From NCBI RefSeq assembly GCF_019084545.1, contig NZ_JAHREP010000002.1, positions 1-64,000 on the forward strand: a DNA stretch of 64,000 bases, written 5' to 3'. Both the position numbers and the translations under genes were made by a program. Below are positions 8,487 through 16,699 of the stretch, one piece after another. Each line of letters starts with the position of its first letter. Within the stretch, counting starts at the first letter, position 1. Under the pieces are notes generated by a model, which was not told where the DNA came from, did not search any database, and saw nothing but the letters and a program-made list of their open reading frames with translations. The DNA comes from Marinobacterium ramblicola. GTDB taxonomy: Bacteria; Pseudomonadota; Gammaproteobacteria; Pseudomonadales; Balneatricaceae.

Positions 8487-8561
8487 ATGTACAGGATGTA
8501 CGGTATGCCGCGGGCGCATGGATGCGCAGGAGCGGCGATGTACAGGATGTACGCTATCCCG
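8487..8561. repeat. Two 24-base direct repeats
   Basis: ATGTACAGGATGTAC plus nine further bases occurs at 8487-8510 and again at 8538-8561, with 22 of 24 positions identical. Between them, GCGCATGGATGCGC forms a small inverted repeat. Such extragenic units containing ACAGGATGTA occur in many gammaproteobacterial genomes; this is from general recollection, not a search. The pair lies in the convergent space between the RNA terminator and the end of mobA. Confidence 0.6.
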
Positions 8562-8606
8562 CAAGCGCAAAGATTCCAGGGTGCAGTGAATCCGGGCGCG
8601 GAAGGT

Positions 8607-9173
8607 TCAGTTGCCCGGCCGGTTCATGTTCAGCATCGGATCCCCTTCAAACTCCACACTCATATGAGGAAAATGTGCCAGTGCACGCATCAGGCGTACT
8701 TCACCGGTGGTGTTGACGTGCGTGATGAGCTCAGGGATCAACTCCGCCGGCAAGATGGCGTGTAGTGGATGATCTCGGTCACCGGCGGTGGCGTAGATCC
8801 ATTTTCCCGGCTGTTGGCGATTGGCGTCGACCAGCTGTTGAATATGCTGCGCGCTTATCCCCGGTGAATCGCAGGGCAGGGTGATCAGGTGGCCGGTGGG
8901 GAGTGAGGGCAGCAGCTGAGCCAGTGCACGCAGCGGGCCGGGAAAGCTGTCATCCGGATCGCTGACCAGCGGCAGCCCGTACTGTGCATAGAGATCTCGG
9001 TTGCGATTGCAGTTGATAAAGATGGGGTCGCAAAAAGGGCGCAGTGCATCGATCGAGTACTCGATCAACGCACGGCCTTCGTATTGTATCAGCCCCTTGT
9101 CGGCGCCACCGGCGCGCGTGCCGCGGCCACCGGCAAGGATCAACCCGATGTACTGTTGCCTGTTTGCTGACAC
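8607..9173 (-). CDS. mobA: Molybdenum cofactor guanylyltransferase MobA
   Basis: 188 residues. The nucleotidyltransferase signature LILAGGRGTRAGGADKGL is near the N terminus, followed by PFCDPIFINCNRN, DDSFPGPLRAL and LITLPCDSPG. MobA adds GMP to molybdopterin, giving the bis-MGD cofactor that enzymes such as NasA need. The start is GTG at 9173 with only a weak AGG upstream; no nearby ATG fits. It is the third gene of the nasA-cobA-mobA run, 36 bases after cobA, so it probably supplies cofactor for the nitrate reductase. Confidence 0.92.
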   Translation of the reverse strand: MSANRQQYIGLILAGGRGTRAGGADKGLIQYEGRALIEYSIDALRPFCDPIFINCNRNRDLYAQYGLPLVSDPDDSFPGPLRALAQLLPSLPTGHLITLPCDSPGISAQHIQQLVDANRQQPGKWIYATAGDRDHPLHAILPAELIPELITHVNTTGEVRLMRALAHFPHMSVEFEGDPMLNMNRPGN

Positions 9174-9209
9174 TGCCTGACTTCTTGTCTGTGGATGGAA
9201 GCTCTATTG

Positions 9210-10085
9210 TCAGGCGGCTTCCAGGCTTTGGGCAAGTGCCAAGACATTGGCTTTGGCAGTGCGGGTCACCTCGCCGACGATAATCAGGCTTGGGGTCTTG
9301 AATTGTGCCTCCCGTGCCTGCTCTACCACGCTGTCCAGCGTCGACAGCAGGTTGCGTTGATTGTCCCGGGTACCGTTCTCGATCAACAGAATCGGCCACT
9401 CCGCCGGCAGGCCGTTCGCTTGCAGCGATGCGGTAATATCCGGCAGAGATTCCAGCCCCATATAGAACACCAGCGTTTGATCGGGTCTGGCAAGCGTTGC
9501 CCAATCATGCTCGAGGTGGCTGGCGTGGTGGGTCGCGGTGACAAAACGGACCTGGTGCGCGCTGGCGCGGTCGGTCAGCGGGATGCCCGCTGCGGCGGCA
9601 CAGCCTGACGCCGCGGTGATGCCGGGCACGATCTGCCACTCGATACCAGCGGCATTGAGGGTATCGATCTCCTCGGCCATGCGCGCAAAGATGGCCGGGT
9701 CCCCGCCCTTGAGTCGCAGCACGGTCTTGCCACGCAGCGCCTGCTCCACCATCAGCTCACCGATACGCGCCTGGGTCACGCTGTGCTGACCAGCCGCCTT
9801 GCCCACGTAGTAGCGCTCCGCCGACTCGGGGATCAGGTCGAGGATGTCCTCCCCGACCAGGCGGTCGTAGATCACCACCTCTGCCTGCTCAATCAGACGG
9901 AATGCGCGCACTGTGAGCAGATCCAGTGCACCGGGACCGCAGCCGATCAGGTGGACCTGGCCGACCTGTTTCCGGCAAGCGGAGCGGCACGTTGCCCGCC
10001 TGCTTTGGTCAGTGGAATGGGAACCGAGCTGGGTGATTCTGCTCATCAGTTGATCGAACAGGGTAAAACGATTACTCCAGAGCAT
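9210..10085 (-). CDS. cobA: Uroporphyrinogen-III C-methyltransferase
   Basis: About 291 residues. The SUMT signature VHLIGCGPGALDLLTVRA begins near residue 46, followed by VIYDRLVG, LRLKGGDPAIFARMAEE and VPGITAASGCAAAAGIPLTDR. It methylates uroporphyrinogen III to precorrin-2, the entry to sirohaem and so to assimilatory nitrite reductase. The ATG at 10085 is chosen because GGAGG sits six bases upstream. This start leaves an extra N-terminal stretch of about 45 residues and overlaps the end of nasA by 14 bases, showing tight coupling. No precorrin-2 dehydrogenase/ferrochelatase domain is fused (not CysG). Confidence 0.92.
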   Translation of the reverse strand: MLWSNRFTLFDQLMSRITQLGSHSTDQSRRATCRSACRKQVGQVHLIGCGPGALDLLTVRAFRLIEQAEVVIYDRLVGEDILDLIPESAERYYVGKAAGQHSVTQARIGELMVEQALRGKTVLRLKGGDPAIFARMAEEIDTLNAAGIEWQIVPGITAASGCAAAAGIPLTDRASAHQVRFVTATHHASHLEHDWATLARPDQTLVFYMGLESLPDITASLQANGLPAEWPILLIENGTRDNQRNLLSTLDSVVEQAREAQFKTPSLIIVGEVTRTAKANVLALAQSLEAA

Positions 10086-12756
10086 ATTCAACCTCCGCGG
10101 CTGTCTGTTCGGATTCGGGCGCAGCGCTTTTTTCTTCAGTGATCAGCGCCTTGAGTTCGGGGATGCAGGAGCCGCAGTTGGTGCCGCATTTGAGCTGCTG
10201 GCCAAGCTGTTCGGCCGAGCTGGCGCCAGCTCTGATGGCGGCGCGAATATCGGGTTCACGAACCTGCAGGCAACTGCAGACTACGGCACCGCAAAGCTGA
10301 GCACCGGCGGCCTTGGCCGCCAGCAACTGGCGGCGCCGGTCGATATCCAGTCTGTCGAGTGCGAACTGCTGATCCAGCCAGTCCAGATCGGGCAGGCTGT
10401 TGTCGCGTTCGACCAGCAGTATCCAGTTGAGTCTTCCGCTCTCCAGCCCGCAGGCGCGATAGCGACCCTCATGGCGGTCGTCCAGCTGTAGATCCGCGGT
10501 GCTGCCGAGGTGTTGAAGGCACCAGGCCTCCCAGTTATCCACAAGGGCAGCATCGGCCAGTCGGTAGCTGGTGCAGTGCTCCAGCGGTACCCGGGTCCAG
10601 TAGTCTGTGGGGAGGGCCTGGGGGTTGCGCACCAGCAACCTGGCTTGCCAACCGCTGTTCAGCGGGCGAATAGCGGCGCGCCCCTGCTTGGCTTCGGGCT
10701 GGCCGGACACCGGGTCGACCACCGAGGCGATCAGCGAACCGCTGATGGCGCAGCCGGAAAACTGACGGGTCCAGTGCATCGGGATAAACACTTCTCCAGG
10801 TCGCTGCTGCTCGCTGAGTGTTGCACGGGCGATATAGTGCCCCAGTTCGTTGCGCAGTTCGGCGATCTCGCCATCGCCAATACCGAAACGCTCGGCATCC
10901 TGGGGATGGATCTCGATAAAGGGTTCAGGGCGGTGCTGCAGCAGACGGGCGGCACGTCCGGTACGCGTCATGGTATGCCACTGATCGCGGATCCGGCCGG
11001 TATTGATCTGTAGCGGCAGGTTGGCGTCGGGCTGCTGCACCGGTGCACGCGGCGTAATGGCCAGAAAGCGGGCGCGGCCGGAGGGGGTGAAGAATCGGCC
11101 ATCGCCAAACAGGCGCTCGCTCCCGCTGGGAGTCTCGGCATTGATCGGCCACTGGATCGGTCGCAGTTGGTCGTATTCCGTGTCGGTGATATGGCTCAGG
11201 CCACTGATATCGAAGCCGCGTGTGCCCCGGTTCTCGAAACCGGACAGCGCCGCGTGTTCGCGAAAGATCTGCGCCGGTGTTTGGTAATCAAACGCGTCAG
11301 CGTAGCCGAGGCGTTTCGCCACCTCGGAGATGATCCACCAGTCGTTACGGGCTTCGCCCGGGGTCGGTATCACTCCGCGCTGGCGCGAGATGCGGCGCTC
11401 GGAGTTGGTCACGGTGCCGCTCTTCTCGCCCCAGGTGGTGGCGGGCAGGGCGATATGAGCCAGCTCCAGCGTATCGGTCTGGGCCATGCATTCGGAGACG
11501 ATCACCAGTTCGCACTGTTCCAGTGCGCGCCGGACGCGGTCCGCGTCCGGCAGGCTGACCACCGGGTTGGTGGCCATGATCCACACCGCCTTGATCTCGC
11601 CGCGCTCGATCGCATCGAACAGGTCCACCGCCTTGTAACCCTCACTGCGTGCCATGTTCGGCGCCTGCCAGAAGCGCTGGACCCGGTCGATGTTGGTATC
11701 GCTGGCGAAGTCCATATGTGCGGCGAGCTGGTTGGCCAGACCACCGACTTCGCGTCCACCCATGGCGTTGGGCTGTCCGGTCAGCGAGAAGGGACCCATG
11801 CCGGGTTTGCCCAGTCGGCCGCTGGCCAGGTGACAGTTGATGATCGCGTTGACCTTGTCGGTGCCGCTGCTGGACTGGTTGATCCCCTGGGAAAACAGGG
11901 TCAGGGTCTTCTCGGTGCCGCAGAACCAGTCGACCAGCCGAGCCAGGTCAGACTCCGGCAGGTCGGCCGCCAGTGCTACGCTGGCGATATCGGGTGCGCT
12001 GGCACGGGCGCTAGCCAGTGCCTCGTCGAAGCCTTCGGTATGCGCGGCGATATAGTCTCTGTCCAAGCCGTTGCGACGCTCCAGTTCGGACAGCAGCAGA
12101 TTGAAGATCAGGGCATCGCTGCCTGGCTTGAGCGAAAGCTGCAGGTCGGCGAGGTCGGAGGTAGCGGTACGGCGAGGATCAATGACCACAACCCTCAGCC
12201 CAGGATTGGCTTTCTTCGCGGCGACCATGCGCTGGAACAGGATCGGATGGTTCCAGGCCGCGTTGGAGCCGACCAGGATCATCAATTCGGCACTGTCGAT
12301 ATCCTCGTAGCTGCAGGGCATCAGATCACCGCCGAAAGCGCGCTTATATCCGGCCACGGTGGAGGACATGCACAGGCGCGAGTTGGTATCGACGTGGCTG
12401 GAACCGATGAAGCCCTTCATCAGCTTGTTGGCCACATAGTAGTCTTCGGTCAGCAGCTGTCCCGACAGATACATCGCGACAGCGCCGGGGCCATCGCGCT
12501 CGATAATCCGTTGCAGCCGTCCGGCAACGCTGTCCAGGGCGCTGTCCCAGCTCACCTGCTGACCGTTGACCCGCGGGGTCAGCAGCCGGTCCTTTGCGCC
12601 GGTGGTTTCATGCAGTGCACTGCCTTTGACGCAGAGGCGGCCGAAGTTGGCCGGGTGCTCCGCGTCGCCCGAAACGGCGATGATGTCTCGGTCACGAACC
12701 TCGGCCTTTACGCCACAGCCGACACCGCAATAGGGGCAGGTAGTGTTGTTGATCAT
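10072..12756 (-). CDS. nasA: Assimilatory nitrate reductase, catalytic subunit NasA
   Basis: 894 residues. The N terminus has the [4Fe-4S] ligand set CPYCGVGCGV plus GRLCVKG. The molybdenum-ligand region is DTNSRLCMSSTVAGYKRAFG. The bis-MGD domains and the C-terminal dinucleotide-binding domain (around INTGRIRDQWHTMTRTG) follow. The last 70 residues carry a BFD-like [2Fe-2S] module (VVCSCLQV and KCGTNCGSC), as in Klebsiella-type NasA. It reduces nitrate to nitrite in the cytoplasm for nitrogen assimilation. There is no Tat or Sec signal, which excludes NapA. The ATG at 12756 is preferred over the TTG at 12762. It leads nasA-cobA-mobA and is preceded by a leader terminator and a sigma-54-type promoter. 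Confidence 0.95.
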   Translation of the reverse strand: MINNTTCPYCGVGCGVKAEVRDRDIIAVSGDAEHPANFGRLCVKGSALHETTGAKDRLLTPRVNGQQVSWDSALDSVAGRLQRIIERDGPGAVAMYLSGQLLTEDYYVANKLMKGFIGSSHVDTNSRLCMSSTVAGYKRAFGGDLMPCSYEDIDSAELMILVGSNAAWNHPILFQRMVAAKKANPGLRVVVIDPRRTATSDLADLQLSLKPGSDALIFNLLLSELERRNGLDRDYIAAHTEGFDEALASARASAPDIASVALAADLPESDLARLVDWFCGTEKTLTLFSQGINQSSSGTDKVNAIINCHLASGRLGKPGMGPFSLTGQPNAMGGREVGGLANQLAAHMDFASDTNIDRVQRFWQAPNMARSEGYKAVDLFDAIERGEIKAVWIMATNPVVSLPDADRVRRALEQCELVIVSECMAQTDTLELAHIALPATTWGEKSGTVTNSERRISRQRGVIPTPGEARNDWWIISEVAKRLGYADAFDYQTPAQIFREHAALSGFENRGTRGFDISGLSHITDTEYDQLRPIQWPINAETPSGSERLFGDGRFFTPSGRARFLAITPRAPVQQPDANLPLQINTGRIRDQWHTMTRTGRAARLLQHRPEPFIEIHPQDAERFGIGDGEIAELRNELGHYIARATLSEQQRPGEVFIPMHWTRQFSGCAISGSLIASVVDPVSGQPEAKQGRAAIRPLNSGWQARLLVRNPQALPTDYWTRVPLEHCTSYRLADAALVDNWEAWCLQHLGSTADLQLDDRHEGRYRACGLESGRLNWILLVERDNSLPDLDWLDQQFALDRLDIDRRRQLLAAKAAGAQLCGAVVCSCLQVREPDIRAAIRAGASSAEQLGQQLKCGTNCGSCIPELKALITEEKSAAPESEQTAAEVEYALE

Positions 12757-12770
12757 CGGCAAAATCCCAC

Positions 12771-12835
12771 AAAAAAAGGCGCCTGATCATCGCTTCTACC
12801 CTAAGTGGAAACAGGGAAACGATGGTCAGGCGCCT
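12771..12835 (-). terminator. Leader terminator (attenuator) of nasA
   Basis: Read on the minus strand, GGCGCCTGACCATCG (12834-12820) pairs with CGATGATCAGGCGCC (12792-12778), 15 pairs with one G-T wobble. Seven T follow directly (12777-12771), nine bases before the TTG and 15 before the preferred ATG of nasA. An intrinsic terminator so close to the start, inside a leader of about 145 bases, is expected to block nasA unless antiterminated. NasT encoded nearby is the obvious candidate. I could not find a hexaloop ANTAR hairpin in this leader. Confidence 0.82.
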
Positions 12836-12911
12836 TTGCCTTTCCGTCAGTCGGGTCGCTTGGCGTACCCCGGCTGTCTACTCATTCTGTACTTGACTGT
12901 ACGTGACAAAA

Positions 12912-12926
12912 GCAAAAGCGGTGCCA
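12912..12926 (-). promoter_or_regulatory. Sigma-54 promoter for nasA-cobA-mobA
   Basis: Minus-strand TGGCAC-CGCTT-TTGC (12926 to 12912) matches the consensus TGGCAC-N5-TTGC exactly. Transcription would begin near 12900, giving a leader that contains the attenuator. Sigma-54 use implies an activator such as NtrC, so the operon would respond to nitrogen limitation. A partial NtrC-like site (TGCACTGG...) lies at about 12981-12997 but is weak. Confidence 0.78.
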
Positions 12927-13171
12927 CTCTCTATAACCGGTGGAATATCAATGCCTTTAAGGTGGGTGATTAGGTGATTTTGCACTGGTTGTGGTCATTG
13001 ATGGGGCGTACTGAATCGTTTTGTGCACCAAGCTGGGGCGATGTCGGTGTTGGTAGAGGCCGATGGCGGCGAAAAAACGCGCCGTCCGCATTTGGAATAT
13101 GAATTGCTACGCGCTATTCCTTTTATAGAGATTGTCAATTTATCCACTGTAACCACAGGAGCGTTCCCAGC

Positions 13172-13759
13172 GTGGGAAATGAAGGTTTATCGGTCATGCT
13201 CGTCGATGACGAGACCGAACGTGCGGCGATGGTCGAGCAGGAGCTGCAGGCCCAGGGCTACACAGTGGTCTGTCGTCTGACCACAACCGCGGCACTGCGT
13301 CACCATGTCGAGCGGGTGCAACCGGACATCGTCATCATCGATATGGACTCCCCGGACCGCGACACGCTGGAACATATGTCGGTGGTCAACCAGCAGAACC
13401 CGCGGCCGATCGTGTTCTTTGCCGACAAGGATGACAACCCCGACAATATCCGCGCCGCGATCAAGGCCGGCGTCAGCGCCTATATCGTCGACGGTCTCAA
13501 GCCCAATCGGGTGAAACCGATTCTGGACGTGGCGATCGCCCGCTTCGAGGCGTTTCAGAGCCTGCGCTCCGAGCTGCTGCAGACCCGCACTGAGCTGGAC
13601 GACCGCAAGGTGATCGAGAAGGCGAAGGGGATGCTGATGAAGCACCAGGGCTGCGATGAGGAGCAGGCGTTTCGTACCCTGCGCAAGCTGGCGATGGACC
13701 GTTCGCAGAAACTGGTGGATGTGGCACGCAGTGTGATCAAGGTATTGGAGGTGTTATGA
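13172..13759 (+). CDS. nasT: Nitrate-responsive antiterminator NasT (receiver plus ANTAR domain)
   Basis: 195 residues. An N-terminal receiver-like domain (VMLVDDETERAAMVEQEL, VIIDMDSPD) is followed by an ANTAR RNA-binding domain (about 130-193: RKVIEKAKGMLMKHQGCDE and AFRTLRKLAMDRSQKLVDVA). ANTAR proteins bind paired hexaloop hairpins in leader RNA and prevent terminator formation. The start is GTG at 13172 with AGGAG ten bases upstream; an ATG at 13196 would cut into the first strand. It overlaps nasS by 4 bases. Its targets are probably the leader terminators of nasA and nrtA on either side. Confidence 0.92.
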   Translation: MGNEGLSVMLVDDETERAAMVEQELQAQGYTVVCRLTTTAALRHHVERVQPDIVIIDMDSPDRDTLEHMSVVNQQNPRPIVFFADKDDNPDNIRAAIKAGVSAYIVDGLKPNRVKPILDVAIARFEAFQSLRSELLQTRTELDDRKVIEKAKGMLMKHQGCDEEQAFRTLRKLAMDRSQKLVDVARSVIKVLEVL

Positions 13760-14937
13760 GCGGCACGAGCTTGGATATGGATCGGCTGGTGCCGGAAAAA
13801 ACCACTTTGACACTGGGTTTCGTCGCCCTGCTCGACAGCGCGCCGCTGGTGGTGGCGCGGGAGCAGGGGTTCTTTGCCGAACAGGGGCTGGAGGTGCGGC
13901 TGCAACGCGAGAACTCCTGGGCCAGCGTGCGCGACAAGGTGGCCTATGGTCTGCTCGACGGCGCGCAGATGATTGCACCGATGCCGCTGGCGTCCTCGCT
14001 TGGATTGGGCGCGCCGCCGGTGCCGATGGAGACGGCGCTGGTGATGAGCCGCAACGGCAACGCCATCACGCTGGCCACGGCGCTGGCCGATGCCGCCGGC
14101 ATAGAACCGGATGAGCTGGGTCCCGATCCGCTGCTCAGCGGGCGTTTGCTGCGCGCTCACCTGACCGGGCTGGAGCGTCCGCTGAAGCTGGCCACCGTTT
14201 ATCCCTACTCCTGCCACCACTATCAGTTGCGCTACTGGCTCAATGTGTCCGGTATTTCACCGCGCCAGGTGGAGTTCATCGGTGCCCCGCCGCGGCAGAT
14301 GGTCGATCTGCTGAAGTCGGGGCAGATCGACGGCTGCTGTGTCGGTGAACCCTGGAACTCCCTGGCCGAGGTGTACGGGGTCGGTCGCGTCGTCGCCACC
14401 GGGCATCAAGTCTGGCGCAATATGATGGAGAAGGTGTTCGGCGTCACCCGGCAGTGGGCGGCGGAGCATCCGCACACCTATCGTGCCGTACTGCTGGCGT
14501 TGATGAAGGCCTGCCACTGGCTCGAATCCCATCAGCACAGCGATCTTCTCTACCAGTGGTTGTCCCTGCCGCCCTATCTTGACCTCGAGATCGAGCCGCT
14601 GCAGAGCCGTGGGCTGTTCGCGCAACATCTGGGGCAGCGCTTCGCCGGTGCCGATACCAACTTCCCCTGGCGCTCCCAGGGGGCCTGGTTACTGGGCCAG
14701 ATGCGGGAAGCGGGGCAGTGGCAGGGGCCGCTCGACAACCCGGTTTTGGATCAGGTGTTCAACACCGCACTTTATCGCGAGGTGGCGGATGCACTGGGTC
14801 TGAATGCGCCGTTAGCCGATTACCGCATCGAGGGGCAGGACGGTGCCGGACATAGTCTGTCAGGGACCCGGGGCGCGATGGCGCCGAACGAAAACGGTTT
14901 TATCGACGGGCTCTGTTTCGGGCTGCTCCATTTTTGA
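13756..14937 (+). CDS. nasS: Nitrate sensor NasS (cytoplasmic NrtA-like)
   Basis: 393 residues, related to the nitrate-binding proteins NrtA/CmpA but with no signal peptide, so cytoplasmic. Shared motifs with the NrtA encoded downstream include LGFVALLDSAPLVVAREQGFF, SCHHYQLRYWL, GCCVGEPWNSLAEV and EKVFGVTRQWA. In the known NasS-NasT system NasS holds NasT until nitrate binds, then frees it to antiterminate. The 4-base overlap with nasT implies coupled, stoichiometric synthesis. The long signal-less protein and its partner make this assignment strong. Confidence 0.92.
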   Translation: MSGTSLDMDRLVPEKTTLTLGFVALLDSAPLVVAREQGFFAEQGLEVRLQRENSWASVRDKVAYGLLDGAQMIAPMPLASSLGLGAPPVPMETALVMSRNGNAITLATALADAAGIEPDELGPDPLLSGRLLRAHLTGLERPLKLATVYPYSCHHYQLRYWLNVSGISPRQVEFIGAPPRQMVDLLKSGQIDGCCVGEPWNSLAEVYGVGRVVATGHQVWRNMMEKVFGVTRQWAAEHPHTYRAVLLALMKACHWLESHQHSDLLYQWLSLPPYLDLEIEPLQSRGLFAQHLGQRFAGADTNFPWRSQGAWLLGQMREAGQWQGPLDNPVLDQVFNTALYREVADALGLNAPLADYRIEGQDGAGHSLSGTRGAMAPNENGFIDGLCFGLLHF

Positions 14938-15047
14938 TCAGCGCAGGTGCAACATGCTTGCTGCTGGTGCGGGGAAATGAGGCAATAGCCAGGCGTTGAT
15001 TTTTCGTTTTTGTTTAATGTTATTGATTTAAAAGAAAAAATAAGAGT

Positions 15048-15063
15048 TGGCACGTACGCTGCT
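15048..15063 (+). promoter_or_regulatory. Sigma-54 promoter for nrtABC-nasC
   Basis: TGGCAC-GTACG-CTGCT keeps the invariant GG (15049-15050) and GC (15061-15062) with ten bases between them. The site lies downstream of a T/A-rich stretch (15000-15047). Transcription would begin near 15074 and read through a leader of about 170 bases. It parallels the sigma-54 site before nasA, so both nitrate units are likely under the same nitrogen activator. Confidence 0.65.
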
Positions 15064-15088
15064 TAGTACTGGGCAAAGAGGGTCGGTT

Positions 15089-15104
15089 CTATCAATGGCG
15101 GTAG
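15089..15104 (+). promoter_or_regulatory. ANTAR-target hexaloop hairpin in the nrtA leader
   Basis: CTATC pairs with GGTAG (one T-G wobble) around the six-base loop AATGGC. The loop has A at position 1 and G at position 4, the two positions conserved in RNA targets of NasR/NasT/EutV-type ANTAR proteins. It starts about 15 bases after the predicted transcription start and lies 62 bases before the leader terminator. A second hairpin of the same kind is expected but not clearly present. Confidence 0.6.
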
Positions 15105-15165
15105 CCCCGTACTCCTGAAGTGTTCCAAAGGTTCCGGCCGGACCTTACAAGCAGACGATTACGGC

Positions 15166-15224
15166 AAGGGCGCCGTTCCGGTTTCCGGGGATTTTTCCCG
15201 GGAGCAGGAGCGGCGCCCTTTTTT
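15166..15224 (+). terminator. Leader terminator (attenuator) of nrtA
   Basis: AAGGGCGCCG (15166-15175) pairs perfectly with CGGCGCCCTT (15211-15220) and runs into six T (15219-15224). An inner hairpin (CCGGGG...CCCGGG-like) is possible in the 35-base loop. It lies 20 bases before the nrtA start. Such a terminator ahead of the coding region, with an ANTAR hairpin upstream, matches the NasR/NasT-controlled nasF leader of Klebsiella. Confidence 0.85.
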
Positions 15225-15244
15225 GTGTTTCAAGAGGATTGAAG

Positions 15245-16636
15245 ATGAAAACAACTCTGAATCGACGTTCGCTGTGCAAGAAAGTGGTGCTGGCCACCGC
15301 TGTAGGTCTGGCCACCCTGTCCGCATCAACTGCCGCGCTGGCCGAGATCGGCTACCCGGAGAAGGAGGAGCTTAAGTTCGGCTTCATCAAGCTGACCGAT
15401 ATGGCTCCGCTGGCGATCGCCTACGAGAAACACTACTTCGAAGATGAAGGTCTGTATGTGACCCTGGAGGCGCAAGCCAACTGGAAGGTGCTGCTGGACC
15501 GGGTCATCGACGGTCAGCTTGACGGCGCGCACATGCTCGCAGGTCAGCCGCTCGGCGCCACCATCGGTTTCGGTACCAAGGCCGATATCATCACCGCCTT
15601 CAGCATGGACCTGAACGGTAACGGCATCACCGTTTCCAACGACATCTGGGAACAGATGAAGCCGAATATCCCGGTTGGAGCGGACGGCAAGCCGGTGCAC
15701 CCGATCAAGGCCGACGCTCTCAAACCGGTAGTGGACAAGTACAAGGCCGAGGGCAAGCCGTTCAACATGGGCATGGTGTTCCCGGTCTCCACCCATAACT
15801 ACGAGCTGCGTTACTGGCTGGCCGCCGGCGGTATCCACCCCGGCTACTACGCTCCGGAAAAGGGTGACATCAGTGGCCAACTGCAGGCCGATGCACTGCT
15901 CTCCGTAACCCCGCCACCGCAGATGCCGGCGACCATGGAGGCGGGCACCATCTATGGTTACTGCGTCGGTGAGCCGTGGAACCAGCAGGCGGTATTCAAG
16001 GGGATCGGCGTACCGGTGATCACCGATTACGAGATCTGGAAGGACAACCCGGAGAAGGTGTTCGGCGTCTCCAAAGAGTGGGCCGACAAGTATCCCAACA
16101 CCCATATCCGCGTGGTCAAGGCGATGATCCGTGCCGCCAAGTGGCTGGATGAGAACAACAACGCCAACCGTCCGGAAGCGGTGGAGATCCTCTCCCGCCC
16201 GACCTACGTCGGTGCCGATGCCGAGGTGATCGCCAACTCCATGACCGGTACCTTCGAGTACGAAAAGGGTGACAAGCGTGAGGTGCCGGACTTCAACGTG
16301 TTCTTCCGCTACAACGCCACCTATCCCTACTACTCCGACGCGATCTGGTACCTGACCCAGATGCGCCGCTGGGGTCAGATCGCCGAGCAGAAACCGGACA
16401 GCTGGTACATGGATATCGCCAAGAAGGTGTACCGCCCGGATATCTATGCCCTCGCGGCCAAGGAGCTGATCGCCGATGGGGTGATGGATGCAGCGGACTT
16501 CCCGGATTTCGACAGCGAAGATGGCTTCAAGGCACCGCAGACCCAGTTCATCGACGGCATTACCTACGATGGCAAGAAGCCCAACGAATATCTTGAGAAG
16601 TTCAATATCGGCCTGAAAGGCGCCGACAAGATCTGA
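15245..16636 (+). CDS. nrtA: Nitrate ABC transporter substrate-binding protein NrtA/NasF
   Basis: 463 residues. The N-terminal signal peptide (about 1-35) has basic residues, a hydrophobic core and ends near ASTAALA, so the protein is periplasmic. NrtA/CmpA family motifs: [47 protein letters not shown] and [19 protein letters not shown]. It binds nitrate (or nitrite) for the NrtBC importer. The ATG at 15245 follows AGAGGA with a six-base gap; the upstream TTG at 15239 overlaps that site and is rejected. First gene of the nrtABC-nasC unit. Confidence 0.93.
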   Translation: MKTTLNRRSLCKKVVLATAVGLATLSASTAALAEIGYPEKEELKFGFIKLTDMAPLAIAYEKHYFEDEGLYVTLEAQANWKVLLDRVIDGQLDGAHMLAGQPLGATIGFGTKADIITAFSMDLNGNGITVSNDIWEQMKPNIPVGADGKPVHPIKADALKPVVDKYKAEGKPFNMGMVFPVSTHNYELRYWLAAGGIHPGYYAPEKGDISGQLQADALLSVTPPPQMPATMEAGTIYGYCVGEPWNQQAVFKGIGVPVITDYEIWKDNPEKVFGVSKEWADKYPNTHIRVVKAMIRAAKWLDENNNANRPEAVEILSRPTYVGADAEVIANSMTGTFEYEKGDKREVPDFNVFFRYNATYPYYSDAIWYLTQMRRWGQIAEQKPDSWYMDIAKKVYRPDIYALAAKELIADGVMDAADFPDFDSEDGFKAPQTQFIDGITYDGKKPNEYLEKFNIGLKGADKI

Positions 16637-16699
16637 TCGCTCCGGCGACCCCTCGCTATAGGGGAGGGGTCGCCTCGAAGGAGGAGGGAGAATTGAAAG

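Noticed and set aside
8487-8561. CRISPR-like repeats
   Set aside because: There are only two copies of the repeat with a 27-base gap, imperfect identity and no cas genes.
11167-12786. Long open frame (539 codons) on the plus strand opposite nasA
   Set aside because: It is fully antisense to a clear NasA gene, has low-complexity Gly/His/Asp composition and no family signature. It is a shadow of GC-rich codon use.
12981-12997. Possible NtrC site upstream of nasA
   Set aside because: Only the left half (TGCAC) fits the consensus; the right half is shifted and degenerate.
15068-15087. Possible first ANTAR hairpin of the nrtA leader (loop AAAGAG, A1 and G4)
   Set aside because: The stem has a G-G mismatch and several wobbles, and its left arm lies before the transcription start predicted from the sigma-54 site, so it would not be fully transcribed.
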